Origin: a marine gamma proteobacterium HTCC2089 | GTDB lineage: Bacteria > Pseudomonadota > Gammaproteobacteria > Pseudomonadales > Azotimanducaceae | Direction of reading: 5' to 3' | Length of the DNA: 58,803 nt | Assembly (NCBI GenBank): GCA_905182905.1 | Contig: CAJJDH010000062.1 | Span: 1 to 58,803 of the forward strand | Part shown: positions 18,847 to 26,837 of the stretch, piece after piece | Layout: every line of letters starts with the position of its first letter | How positions within the stretch are numbered: the first letter of the stretch is position 1 | Made by a program: the position numbers and the translations under genes | The notes under the pieces: generated by a model | What the model was told of the DNA's origin: nothing | Database searches by the model: none | Seen by the model: the letters and a program-made list of their open reading frames with translations, nothing else

Positions 18847-19244
18847 GGGCCTATAGCTCAGTTGGTTAGAGCAGTGGACTCATCAATAAAGGTGCGCCTG
18901 ACTCCGAAAGGGTCAGGATGAACGGGATGAATTCAGGGAAACCGTAGCGAACTTGGCCTTCGGGCAAAAACGCCGGCAATCCTGAGCCAAGCCGACAGTA
19001 CACTGTCGGAAGGTGCAGAGACTACCTGAGAGCTGAAACCTAGTTTTACTTGGTGTGAACCGTGGTGAAAAAAGGCTTCAAGTGCTCTTAATAACAGGCT
19101 AGAGCGTCCCGCTCCCTAACGAAGCTTAGTACTAAGAAATTTAGTGAGAAGTTGGCGAGGGAGGTGAGATAGTCCGCACATTGTCGAAAGGCAGTGAGAA
19201 TGTGAATCCATTGGTCCCAGGTTCGAGTCCTGGTGGGCCCACCA
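18847..19244 (+). tRNA. ileX: tRNA-Ile2 (anticodon CAU), interrupted by a group I intron
   Basis: Exon 1 (18847-18883) and exon 2 (19205-19244, ending in encoded CCA) join into a 77-nt cloverleaf. The acceptor stem is GGGCCTA/TGGGCCC, the D stem GCTC/GAGC, the anticodon stem GTGGA/TCCAT, and the T stem CCAGG/CCTGG around TTCGAGT. The anticodon loop is CT-CAT-AA. The CAU anticodon fits tRNA-Met or tRNA-Ile2. I favour Ile2, which TilS modifies to lysidine to read AUA. The acceptor pairs C4-G69 and C5-G68 are reported TilS determinants, and E. coli ileX also lies just downstream of rpoD. The anticodon is complete in exon 1; the intron follows its last base. It is probably co-transcribed with or just behind rpoD. 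Confidence 0.88.
18884..19204 (+). ncRNA. Group I self-splicing intron (IC3-like) in the tRNA anticodon loop
   Basis: A 321-nt group I ribozyme. P1 pairs the exon end CAU with the guide GUG at 18892-18894, giving the required U-G pair at the splice site; the intron ends in G (19204). P2 (18897-18918) has a GAAA loop. P3 is CGGGAT/GTCCCG (18923-18928 with 19106-19111). P4 is TCAGG/CCTGA (18933-18937 with 18981-18985). P5 includes a C-TTCG-G hairpin. P6 is CCGACAG/CTGTCGG. P7 is GACTA/TAGTC (19019-19023 with 19170-19174). P8 is CTCCCT/AGGGAG (19112-19117 with 19158-19163), and P9 has a GAAA loop. The Q, R and S core strings resemble those I recall from cyanobacterial tRNA-Leu and Azoarcus tRNA-Ile introns. 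It has no homing endonuclease gene. Pairings were drawn by eye. Confidence 0.9.
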
Positions 19245-19321
19245 TATCAACAGCTATTCATCAGCTGCTAGTGAGCAGCGTTAAAGATGTGCGCAAGACG
19301 CTGGCAAGTCAGAATACTCAA

Positions 19322-19345
19322 CAAGCTACCCTATTTGGTAGCTTG
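19322..19345. terminator. Hairpin between the tRNA and glyS genes
   Basis: A perfect 9-bp stem, CAAGCTACC/GGTAGCTTG with a six-base loop, lies 77 bases after the tRNA and 43 bases before the convergent glyS stop. It could serve both directions, but no T-run directly follows on either strand, so termination is not certain. Confidence 0.45.
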
Positions 19346-19388
19346 AAACTTATAGCTGCAAGATTTTGACGCTCGGCCCAAATCAATC

Positions 19389-20756
19389 TTAGCCCTGCAT
19401 AAACGCTGCTACGTAGGCGGGCAATTCTGCAACAGCTATGCGTTCCTGCGCCATAGTGTCGCGATTACGAATCGTCACTGTGTCATCTTCTTCAACGGTC
19501 TGAAAATCTACAGTAACGCATAGGGGCGTACCTACCTCGTCGTGCCGCCGGTAGCCTTTACCAATATTGCCAGTGTCTTCGTAAAAAATTCTGCCAAGGC
19601 CAAGCTTCATAAGATCTTTTTTGATTTCCTTGGCCTTATTGACGATGCCTTCATGATTTCTCTTCAAGGGCAGAATCGCCACCTTGATAGGTGCCAAATG
19701 CGGCTTAAATGACATTACCGTTCTCTCAGAACCGTTCTCCAAAGTTTCCACTTTGTACGCCTCATTCATAATGGCAAGTACGCCGCGATCAACGCCAGCT
19801 GACGGCTCTATAACATAGGGGATATGCCATCGTTTGTTCTCTAAATCTTGCATTACCAGCTTGGCATTAGAGTCTGTATTAGGCTCTACCTTAGAAGTAA
19901 TATTGAAGTCGGCCTGATTCTTTGTGTGCGAGCCAAGGTCAAAGTCTGTTCTATTGGCGATGCCTTCCAATTCTTCAACACCATGGGGAAAGCGGTACAT
20001 TACGTCGATTGTAGCTTTGCTGTAATGTGCTAACTCATCATTGGGTACGTGGTATAGCTCAAGGTTCTCAGAGTCAACGCCTTGTTCTGCCCACCAAGCT
20101 AAGCGGGTTTCGACCCAAGTCTTGTGCCACTCCTCGTCTTCACCAGCCATGACGAAGAATTCTAGTTCCATTTGCTCGAACTCTCGTACTCTAAAGATGA
20201 AGTTACGGGGCGTGATTTCATTCCGAAATGCTTTACCAATTTGCGCAATACCAAAGGGTAATTTAGGTGAAGTGGAATCCACTACATTTTTGAAGTTGGT
20301 AAAGATTGCTTGGGCCGTCTCAGGGCGTAAGTAGGCAAAGTTGCCGCCATCGTCTTGTACCGGGCCAACTTGGGTCTTAAACATTAAGTTAAAAGGCCTT
20401 GGTTCGGTTAAATCTTCTGAATTGCATCCCGGGCACGTGTTGCCCTCTAAATGGTCTGCGCGCCAGCGGCTTTTACAGGTGCGACAATCTACTAAGGGGT
20501 CAGTAAAGGTTGCCTCGTGACCTGAATGTCTAAGCGTGGTCGGATTTGTCAAAATTGCAGCATCTAACCCCTCAATATCGTCGCGCTCATAAACCATGGC
20601 CCGCCACCACGCAGCTTTAAGGTTGTTTTTCAACTCCACGCCCAGTGGACCGTAGTCGTAAACGCCTTGTAATCCGCCATAAATATCGCTGGATTGAAAA
20701 ATAAAGCCTCTGCGTTTAGCCAGAGATACCAACTCTTCCATAGATTGTGCGGTCAC
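19389..20756 (-). CDS. glyS: Glycine--tRNA ligase, single-chain alpha2 type
   Basis: A 455-residue class II synthetase charging tRNA-Gly. It is the homodimeric type: [32 protein letters not shown], a zinc-ribbon pair CRTC...CPGC near residues 92-113, the motif-2 region [20 protein letters not shown], the glycine-binding acidic segment [10 protein letters not shown], and motif 3 in [15 protein letters not shown]-terminal anticodon-binding domain follows. Most gammaproteobacteria use the unrelated alpha2beta2 enzyme (GlyQ plus GlyS), so this form is unusual and suggests transfer or replacement. The start is GTG 20756, with AGGAAAG five bases upstream; an internal ATG at 20741 is weaker. Confidence 0.95.
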   Translation of the reverse strand: MTAQSMEELVSLAKRRGFIFQSSDIYGGLQGVYDYGPLGVELKNNLKAAWWRAMVYERDDIEGLDAAILTNPTTLRHSGHEATFTDPLVDCRTCKSRWRADHLEGNTCPGCNSEDLTEPRPFNLMFKTQVGPVQDDGGNFAYLRPETAQAIFTNFKNVVDSTSPKLPFGIAQIGKAFRNEITPRNFIFRVREFEQMELEFFVMAGEDEEWHKTWVETRLAWWAEQGVDSENLELYHVPNDELAHYSKATIDVMYRFPHGVEELEGIANRTDFDLGSHTKNQADFNITSKVEPNTDSNAKLVMQDLENKRWHIPYVIEPSAGVDRGVLAIMNEAYKVETLENGSERTVMSFKPHLAPIKVAILPLKRNHEGIVNKAKEIKKDLMKLGLGRIFYEDTGNIGKGYRRHDEVGTPLCVTVDFQTVEEDDTVTIRNRDTMAQERIAVAELPAYVAAFMQG

Positions 20757-20953
20757 TATTCTTTCCTAATGAGGTGTTTTGACAAAATTCTAATCAGCTA
20801 GGTTTCATACCTGCTAAGCGCGGAACTATAAACGAAATCCATGAAAACGTATCTAACCTGAGGATTTGTGGGGCAAAAAAGTGGCAATTGTTGGTGTATT
20901 TTGTTTTCCTCCACCACCGAAAATAGAATTCCACAGCAATATAGGTAAAGCAC

Positions 20954-21745
20954 ATGACGAGTAATCTATTTGACCTGACAAACAAGGTCGCGCTTATTAC
21001 GGGTTCCAGTAAAGGTATTGGCCGTGCAATTGCTGAAGAAATGGCGCGACATGGCGCCAAGGTCGTCATCAGTAGCCGTAAATCTGATATTTGTGAAGAG
21101 GTTGCAGATGCCATCAATGCTGAAGTGGCCGCTGACCCAAATAATAGTACTGGCGGCGCGGTCTCTATCCCAGCGAACATTAGCCACAAAGAAGAGTTGC
21201 AGCGATTGGTTGATACTACGCGTGAGAAGTTGGGTAAAATTGACGTTCTCATTTGTAATGCGGCGGTGAATCCGTATTACGGATCTATGCAAGATTTACC
21301 TGACGAGGCTTTCGACAAAATTCTCGGTGTGAACATAAAATCTAACCATTGGTTAGTGAATATGGTGCTGCCCGAAATGCAAGAGCGCGAAGATGGTTCC
21401 ATTATCATTGTTTCCAGCATCGGCGGATTGCGCGGTAGCCCAGTACTTGGTGCTTATTGCATATCTAAAGCTGCAGACTTGCAGCTGGTGCGCAACCTTG
21501 CGACAGAGTATGGTCGCCACAACATCCGGGTGAACGCCATTTCTCCTGGCCTGGTGCGTACTGATTTCGCTCGAGCGTTGTGGGAAGACCCAGAAGTACT
21601 TAAAGTGCGCACGGCAGGTGACCCGCTTAAACGTATTGGCGAGCCTCGTGAGATTGCCGGTGCTGCGGTCTATTTGTCTTCGGCGGCTGGATCATTTACT
21701 ACTGGGCAGAATTTTGTCGTTGATGGTGGTGCCACCATCGGCTAG
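20954..21745 (+). CDS. Short-chain dehydrogenase/reductase (SDR) oxidoreductase
   Basis: A classical SDR of 263 residues: the Rossmann motif TGSSKGIGRAIAEE near the N-terminus, CNAAVN, the catalytic serine in IIIVSSIGG, the YCISK motif (Tyr-x-x-x-Lys), SPGLVRTDF, and the C-terminal FVVDGGATIG. The basic residues after the second strand (SSRKSD) suggest NADP(H). Substrate cannot be read from sequence. Family members of this kind often act on acyl or alcohol substrates. It stands alone on its strand after a 197-bp divergent gap from glyS. Confidence 0.92.
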   Translation: MTSNLFDLTNKVALITGSSKGIGRAIAEEMARHGAKVVISSRKSDICEEVADAINAEVAADPNNSTGGAVSIPANISHKEELQRLVDTTREKLGKIDVLICNAAVNPYYGSMQDLPDEAFDKILGVNIKSNHWLVNMVLPEMQEREDGSIIIVSSIGGLRGSPVLGAYCISKAADLQLVRNLATEYGRHNIRVNAISPGLVRTDFARALWEDPEVLKVRTAGDPLKRIGEPREIAGAAVYLSSAAGSFTTGQNFVVDGGATIG

Positions 21746-21820
21746 TGCGGTAATCACCGTTTTTAAATTAAATTGGGCGAATAGAGTTTAATAGGACTGC
21801 GCCTACTAAGGAGATTGACT

Positions 21821-22567
21821 ATGAGTGAAGCAACAATTGATGAGCGTCGTTGGTGGGCGAAAGCAATTTTAGTAGGTGGCGTTGTGGCTATCTGCTGCCT
21901 GTTAATTGGTTCACTAGGTGTGCGTATTGGTCTTTGGCCTTACGGTACTGGATTTATGTTCCTCACCGGCGGCGCTGTGTTGGCAGTGATCAGTGTATTT
22001 TTGGGCATCATCGCTTACGTAGTGTGTCTGAGCAAAGGTTTGCGGGCAGAACGTTCGGGCATTCTGATCGGCATTTTCTTGGGTGCCATTATCCTTGGTC
22101 AGTTAGGTGTGCAGTACTCGACAATGACTTCAGTGCCGGTCATTCATAATATTTCTACGGATACCCTAGATCCTCCAACCTTCGATAAACTGGTAGCGGT
22201 GCGTGAAGCAGAAGGCGCAAATCCGTTGGCATACGATGCAGAGGTGCTCGCTGAGCAGCAGCAAGAGGCTTATCCAGACGTGATGACTTTAGCCAGTACA
22301 CAATCTACAGATCAGCTATTTGCTCAAACACTGAGCGTTTTGCAAGATCTAGGTATTGAAGTGGTGAATGAGGATGCTGCTGCGGGTGTTATTGAAGCAA
22401 CAGATACTACTTTCTGGTTTGGCTTTAAGGACGATGTTGTAGTGCGCATTCGAGACACGGCTAACGGATCTATTGTCGATGTGCGCAGTGTATCGCGCGT
22501 GGGCCGATCAGATTTAGGCGCAAATGCAAAACGCATTCGGGCTATTTTGCGCGGTTTGGAAGGTTAA
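21821..22567 (+). CDS. DUF1499 family membrane protein
   Basis: A 248-residue protein with an N-terminal membrane part and a soluble C-terminal DUF1499-like domain. The three hydrophobic helices are WWAKAILVGGVVAICCLLIG, a glycine-rich FMFLTGGAVLAVISVFLGII, and GILIGIFLGAIILGQLGVQY. The soluble part has YPDVMTL, GVIEATDTTFWFGFKDDVVV and the conserved SRVGRSDLGANAKRIR. Its function is unknown. The ATG at 21821 has AAGGAG seven bases upstream; a TTG six bases earlier overlaps that site and is unlikely. Confidence 0.85.
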   Translation: MSEATIDERRWWAKAILVGGVVAICCLLIGSLGVRIGLWPYGTGFMFLTGGAVLAVISVFLGIIAYVVCLSKGLRAERSGILIGIFLGAIILGQLGVQYSTMTSVPVIHNISTDTLDPPTFDKLVAVREAEGANPLAYDAEVLAEQQQEAYPDVMTLASTQSTDQLFAQTLSVLQDLGIEVVNEDAAAGVIEATDTTFWFGFKDDVVVRIRDTANGSIVDVRSVSRVGRSDLGANAKRIRAILRGLEG

Positions 22568-22602
22568 GTCGCCAGCGACCTGGCGCCTATTGGGGCTTCG
22601 GG

Positions 22603-23085
22603 TTAAAACTTAATCTGCTGGGTTTGCATATTGGTCAGATCAACGATGCCAATACTGTTAAACCCGGCCATCATCCCCGCACACTCTCCGGGATTGAAGA
22701 TCAGTTGCTGGCCAGTTTGTTCGTGCCTATAACGGTGGGTATGACCATGCAAAGCTAGTGCTTGATTTGTTAAACGGCCTGCAAATTCCAACGGGTCATG
22801 TACAACAATGATTTCCTTGTCAGCCCAGGTGGTTGTAAATGGCGGCTCGCAAAAGCTGAAACCATGAATCGCAATACAGCTTTCAAGACTTTCTCGCTCT
22901 AGATCATTATTGCCAAAAACCCCAAATAGCGGCGCATCTAGCTGGGCGAAAAGATTTAGAGTTTTAGCCTGGGTAATGTCGCCCGTGTGAATTACGCGAT
23001 CGACCTTTGCTGCATTAAGCAGCTCTATAATTTTGCCAACGTTGCGCAAATTATTATGAGTATCGCTGACAACGCCTATACGCAC
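22603..23085 (-). CDS. Metallophosphoesterase, YfcE/MJ0936 family
   Basis: A 160-residue calcineurin-like phosphoesterase. Metal motifs are in the usual order: VVSDTHNN, VIHTGDIT, FGNNDLE, VVHDPL and LHGHTHR, followed by NPGE. Family members hydrolyse phosphodiesters in vitro; their cell substrates are mostly unknown. It converges with the DUF1499 gene across 35 bp, where GCCAG/CTGGC (22571-22584) forms a small hairpin. Confidence 0.9.
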   Translation of the reverse strand: MRIGVVSDTHNNLRNVGKIIELLNAAKVDRVIHTGDITQAKTLNLFAQLDAPLFGVFGNNDLERESLESCIAIHGFSFCEPPFTTTWADKEIIVVHDPLEFAGRLTNQALALHGHTHRYRHEQTGQQLIFNPGECAGMMAGFNSIGIVDLTNMQTQQIKF

Positions 23086-23124
23086 TTTAAAACCCGCCTC
23101 AAGATTCTCTGCGCCTGACCCTAA

Positions 23125-24267
23125 TTAGGCGCGCTCCAAAATATGAATGGCGCAGGCACTGCCTAAACCAATAACGTGAGTCATGCCTAGTTTAGCGCCC
23201 TTTACCTGTCGCCCGCCTGCTTCACCGCGTAAGTGGGTGCTTACTTCATAAATGTTTGCTATGCCGGTAGCCCCCAAGGGGTGGCCTTTAGAGAGTAAAC
23301 CGCCGGAGACGTTCACGGGGATTCGACCTCCAAGCGCAACGTGACCTTCGTCTACCATTCGTCCTGCATCTTCATCTTTGCAGATGCCAAGGTTGCCGTA
23401 GTGCAATATTTCCGCGGTCGCAAAACAGTCGTGTAGCTCAATTAGGTCTACATCTTCTGGGCCAATGCCAGCCATTTCATAGGCTTCCTTGGCAGCTTTG
23501 CGAGTGCAAGAATTGACGTCAGGCATAACCAAATCTCTTGCCTGCCATGGGTCCGAGGCAAGCACAGAGGCGCGAACTTTTATCGCCCTTTTCATCAGAC
23601 CCAGTTCCCTCGCCTTTTTTTCCGAGCATAAAACTGCGGCGGCAGAGCCATCTACATTTACTGAGCACATGAGCTTTGTATTTGGATACGAAATCATTTC
23701 CGCGTTCATGACCTCTTCTAGAGGCGTTTCAATTTGATACATCGCCTTTGGGTTCAGTGTGGAATGTTGGTGATTCTTTACTGAGACTTTTGCGAATTGC
23801 TCAAAGGTTGTGCCGTTATTACGCGCGTGTTCCATGCCTGCTTCGGCAAAAATGGCCGGCATAGTGCCCGAGCCGAGTAAGCCCTCTTTGGCTATGCCGC
23901 CAGCGCCAGCGCCGCCACCGAGCAGGCCTTTACCCATTTGCTCAACGCCCACTGCTAACACCACATCGTGTAGGCCTGCTTTAATGGAGGCCCATGCTTC
24001 GCGAAATGCTGTAGCTCCTGTAGCACAGGCATTTGCAACGTTGACCACGGGGATGCCTGTTTGACCGATCTCCTGAAGTAGTCGTTGACCAACCATGCCA
24101 GAAGCTTGGCCTAAATTGCCGCAGTACAATGCTTGTATGTCTTGGACGGTAAGACCGCAGTCATCTAAAGCCATGAGTGCGGCTTGCGCGCCGATTTGCG
24201 GTACGGTTCTATCCGGAAACCTGCCGAACTTGATCATATCTACGCCGACAATGTATGCGTCAGTCAT
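23125..24267 (-). CDS. Thiolase-family protein (SCP-x/lipid-transfer type)
   Basis: A 380-residue thiolase-fold protein. The nucleophilic cysteine lies in VANACATGATAF (about residue 90), the catalytic histidine in SKGHPLGATG, and a further cysteine in GLGSACAIHI near the end. The N-terminus DAYIVGVDMIKFGRFPD and the missing loop domain are typical of the SCP-x-like branch, which cleaves or condenses acyl-CoAs, often branched or steroid side-chain substrates. The DUF35 OB-fold protein just upstream on the same strand is the usual partner of this branch and probably forms a complex with it. The exact substrate is not known. Confidence 0.9.
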   Translation of the reverse strand: MTDAYIVGVDMIKFGRFPDRTVPQIGAQAALMALDDCGLTVQDIQALYCGNLGQASGMVGQRLLQEIGQTGIPVVNVANACATGATAFREAWASIKAGLHDVVLAVGVEQMGKGLLGGGAGAGGIAKEGLLGSGTMPAIFAEAGMEHARNNGTTFEQFAKVSVKNHQHSTLNPKAMYQIETPLEEVMNAEMISYPNTKLMCSVNVDGSAAAVLCSEKKARELGLMKRAIKVRASVLASDPWQARDLVMPDVNSCTRKAAKEAYEMAGIGPEDVDLIELHDCFATAEILHYGNLGICKDEDAGRMVDEGHVALGGRIPVNVSGGLLSKGHPLGATGIANIYEVSTHLRGEAGGRQVKGAKLGMTHVIGLGSACAIHILERA

Positions 24268-24320
24268 GGTTATTCTCTCTCTATAAGCTGTATGAATTTC
24301 TTAAGTTATGCTCAGCCAAA

Positions 24321-24737
24321 TCAGTTTGTTGGTTGAAAAAAGTAAGACAGATAGCCATTGCCTTCTTTATCTTTACGCCCTAATGCGTCGTCATAAATCA
24401 CTTCTACTGGCATATCGAATGGGATACTGGCGGGATCTGGTTCTACATTTATTAGGTTACCTTTAATGCACGTGCCGTCGTCTAGGTCGACAATGGCGCT
24501 GATGTAGGGCACTTCTATACCTGGGAATGACCGATAGACGATTGAGTAGCTATAGAGCTTACCTGCGTTTGGTAGTGTTACCGCCTGCATTTGATCTCTA
24601 GACCCGCACTTAGAACAAGTATTCCTCATACCTAGAAACGTTGTATGGCACTCACCACATTTATGTCCCTCTAGGTACGGGTCGCCGTTTTCAGGAACCT
24701 TTAAGTAAGGTACTGCTGGTAATAGTTTTTTACTCAT
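24321..24737 (-). CDS. Zn-ribbon/OB-fold (DUF35) protein, thiolase partner
   Basis: A 138-residue protein with a rubredoxin-like zinc ribbon (CGECHTTFLG then CSKCGSRD, residues 27-47) followed by an OB fold containing GKLYSYSIVYRSFPGIEVPY and DLDDGTCIKGNLI. Such proteins bind thiolases or hydratases of the SCP-x branch and are often encoded next to them, as here. It begins at ATG 24737 and is followed by the thiolase after 53 bp. Confidence 0.88.
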   Translation of the reverse strand: MSKKLLPAVPYLKVPENGDPYLEGHKCGECHTTFLGMRNTCSKCGSRDQMQAVTLPNAGKLYSYSIVYRSFPGIEVPYISAIVDLDDGTCIKGNLINVEPDPASIPFDMPVEVIYDDALGRKDKEGNGYLSYFFQPTN

Positions 24738-24926
24738 TAGTCGTTCTCTATTAGCTATCTATTTCTCAGCGTGGTATCAAAGCCCATGCACGTAGATTAT
24801 TCCGAGATAGTACAGTGGGAGATTTGGTTGAGCTATAGAGTTGTGCAGAGTGCGATATAGCACCTTGTGCCTCTTTTGTGACATTTGTGGACAAACAAGC
24901 TTGCTAACAAGCTAGGGAAAATAGTT

Positions 24927-25334
24927 ATGAAATCACTCAAAGTGAAGGATTGTATGGCTGCAAATTTACTAACTTTCAAGTTAACTACCAATGTTGTGGA
25001 AGCTATGGATTTGCTGCTCAAGCACGGTATTTCTGGTGTGCCGGTGGTGGACGACGAAGGCACATTGGTAGGTATTGTGTCGGAAGTGGATTTGATCCAA
25101 GTTGTCGTACAAGACAGTTATTACAATGAACCAGTGGGTATTGTCGCTGATTTTATGCGATCTAATGTCGAGACGGTGAGGTCAGATACTGACATTTTTA
25201 CCTTAGCTGAAAAATTTATAAGAGAACACAGGCGCCGTTATCCGGTGGTGGATGATGGTGTTCTTGTGGGGCAGATATCGAGAAGAGATGTGCTGCGCGC
25301 AGCTTCTGAATTTCGTTCAAAAGCCAAAGGCTAA
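24927..25334 (+). CDS. Tandem CBS-domain protein
   Basis: A 135-residue protein made almost entirely of two CBS motifs: VKDCMAANLLTFKLTTNV...HGISGVPVVDDEGTLVGIVSE and VADFMRSNVETVRSD...RRYPVVDDGVLVGQISRRDV. Such Bateman modules sense adenine nucleotides. Nothing else in the protein suggests a catalytic role. ATG 24927 is preferred because AGGGA lies about nine bases upstream; the longer reading from 24885 covers a small hairpin instead. The hairpin AGCTTG/CAAGCT (24898-24913) directly touches the ribosome binding site. Confidence 0.85.
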   Translation: MKSLKVKDCMAANLLTFKLTTNVVEAMDLLLKHGISGVPVVDDEGTLVGIVSEVDLIQVVVQDSYYNEPVGIVADFMRSNVETVRSDTDIFTLAEKFIREHRRRYPVVDDGVLVGQISRRDVLRAASEFRSKAKG

Positions 25335-25358
25335 CGTTTTCTGTCCTGCTCTAGCTTC

Positions 25359-25383
25359 TAGCTAAAGCTCTTAGCTAAAGCTC
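25359..25383. repeat. Two-copy 12-bp direct repeat
   Basis: TAGCTAAAGCTC occurs twice (25359-25370, 25372-25383) in the short gap between the CBS gene and the convergent gatB. It also folds with nearby AGCTT. No function is proposed. Confidence 0.6.
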
Positions 25384-25400
25384 GCAATTAGAGCACAGAC

Positions 25401-26837
25401 CTATAATTTGGCTCTGATGATCTCGTTTACCTGCTGGGGGTTGGCTTTACCTTGGGTCATTTTCATAACCTGACCAACAAAGAACCCCAGCATTTTGTCT
25501 TTGCCATTACGCAACTCTTCAAATTGCCCAGGGTTGTCGGCTATCAATTGCTCGACAATGCCTGTCAGCTCGCCGTCATCGCTGACTTGGGCGAGATTCA
25601 TTTCGCTGATCAAATCGTCTACTGATTGCTCGCTATCAGCTTTATTCCATAATCCGTCAAACAATGCCTTGGCTGTTTTTGAGGACAGGGTTTGATCATC
25701 TAAACGACTGATTAGTACGGCTAGCTGCTGGGCTGAAACAGGGCTTGCGCTGATCTCAAGGTTGTTACGGTTGAGATAGGCAGATAAATCACCCATTATC
25801 CAGTTGGTAGCTTGCTTACTGTTGTTGCAAGTATTCACTACCGCTTCGAAATAGTCAGAGCGATCCAAGTCCGCACTTAGGCTGCGCGCATCGTATTCTG
25901 AAAGCCCAAATTCCTCTATATATCTTGCTCGCTTTGCGTCAGGCAATTCGGGCAGCGTCAGAGCGATCTTATCTACCAGTGCTTGGCTAAAGGTGAGCGG
26001 GAGCAAGTCAGGGTCTGGAAAGTAGCGGTAGTCTTCGCTAAATTCTTTACTACGCATAGAGCGAGTTTCATCGCGGTCTGGATCAAACAGGCGAGTTTCG
26101 CGCTCGATGATTCCGCCGCTTTCTAACACATCGATTTGTCTGCCAATCTCATAATCTATGGCACGTTCCACAAAGCGGAAGGAATTGATGTTCTTAATTT
26201 CGGTGCGCTCACCAAACTCTTCCTGTCCGTAAGGGCGAACAGATACGTTGGCGTCGCAGCGCATGCTGCCTTGGGCTAGGTTGCCATCGCAGATTTGCAG
26301 ATACCTTACTAGTGTGTGCATTTGACGAAAATAGGCGGAGGCCTCTTTTGACGTGCGAATGTCTGGTTCCGAAACAATTTCTAGTAAGGGGGTGCCAGTA
26401 CGGTTGAGGTCTATGCCTGTCTGACCTGGAAATAAATCGTGAATTGATTTGCCTGCGTCTTCTTCAAGGTGCGCGCGAGTAATTCCCACTGTGCGTTCTT
26501 GTCCGTCTTCTAACGCGATGACAATGGAACCCTCGCCAACAATAGGCGTTTCGAACTGACTGATTTGATAACCCTTAGGCAGGTCCGGATAAAAGTAATT
26601 TTTTCGGTCAAAAACTGAGTGCAGGTTGATTTTGGCGCCAATGGCTAAACCAAATTTAATCGCCATTTCTATAGCGCGTTCGTTGAGCACAGGTAATACG
26701 CCAGGCAAACCTAGATCTACTGCGCAAGCTTGCGCGTTAGGCTCGGCTCCGTAGCTGGTGCTGGCACCGGAGAAAATTTTACTGTTGGTGGCTAGCTGAA
26801 CATGAATCTCTAGCCCAATGACACTTTCCCAATTCAC
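25401..26837 (-). CDS. gatB: Asp-tRNA(Asn)/Glu-tRNA(Gln) amidotransferase subunit B
   Basis: GatB binds the misacylated tRNA, activates its side-chain carboxylate with ATP and receives ammonia from GatA. The 478-residue protein has [45 protein letters not shown], and [11 protein letters not shown] in the kinase-like domain. It ends in the helical and YqeY-like tail domain ([13 protein letters not shown]). The start overlaps the gatA stop by four bases (ATGA). Confidence 0.97.
   Translation of the reverse strand: MNWESVIGLEIHVQLATNSKIFSGASTSYGAEPNAQACAVDLGLPGVLPVLNERAIEMAIKFGLAIGAKINLHSVFDRKNYFYPDLPKGYQISQFETPIVGEGSIVIALEDGQERTVGITRAHLEEDAGKSIHDLFPGQTGIDLNRTGTPLLEIVSEPDIRTSKEASAYFRQMHTLVRYLQICDGNLAQGSMRCDANVSVRPYGQEEFGERTEIKNINSFRFVERAIDYEIGRQIDVLESGGIIERETRLFDPDRDETRSMRSKEFSEDYRYFPDPDLLPLTFSQALVDKIALTLPELPDAKRARYIEEFGLSEYDARSLSADLDRSDYFEAVVNTCNNSKQATNWIMGDLSAYLNRNNLEISASPVSAQQLAVLISRLDDQTLSSKTAKALFDGLWNKADSEQSVDDLISEMNLAQVSDDGELTGIVEQLIADNPGQFEELRNGKDKMLGFFVGQVMKMTQGKANPQQVNEIIRAKL

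Noticed and set aside
19181..19369. An open frame starting in the 3' part of the intron and running through tRNA exon 2, as a possible intron-encoded protein
   Set aside because: It is short, crosses the tRNA exon and terminator-like hairpin, and has no endonuclease motif such as LAGLIDADG or HNH.
20794..21252. A 152-codon minus-strand frame opposite the SDR gene
   Set aside because: It mirrors the SDR coding sequence and shows no protein family features.
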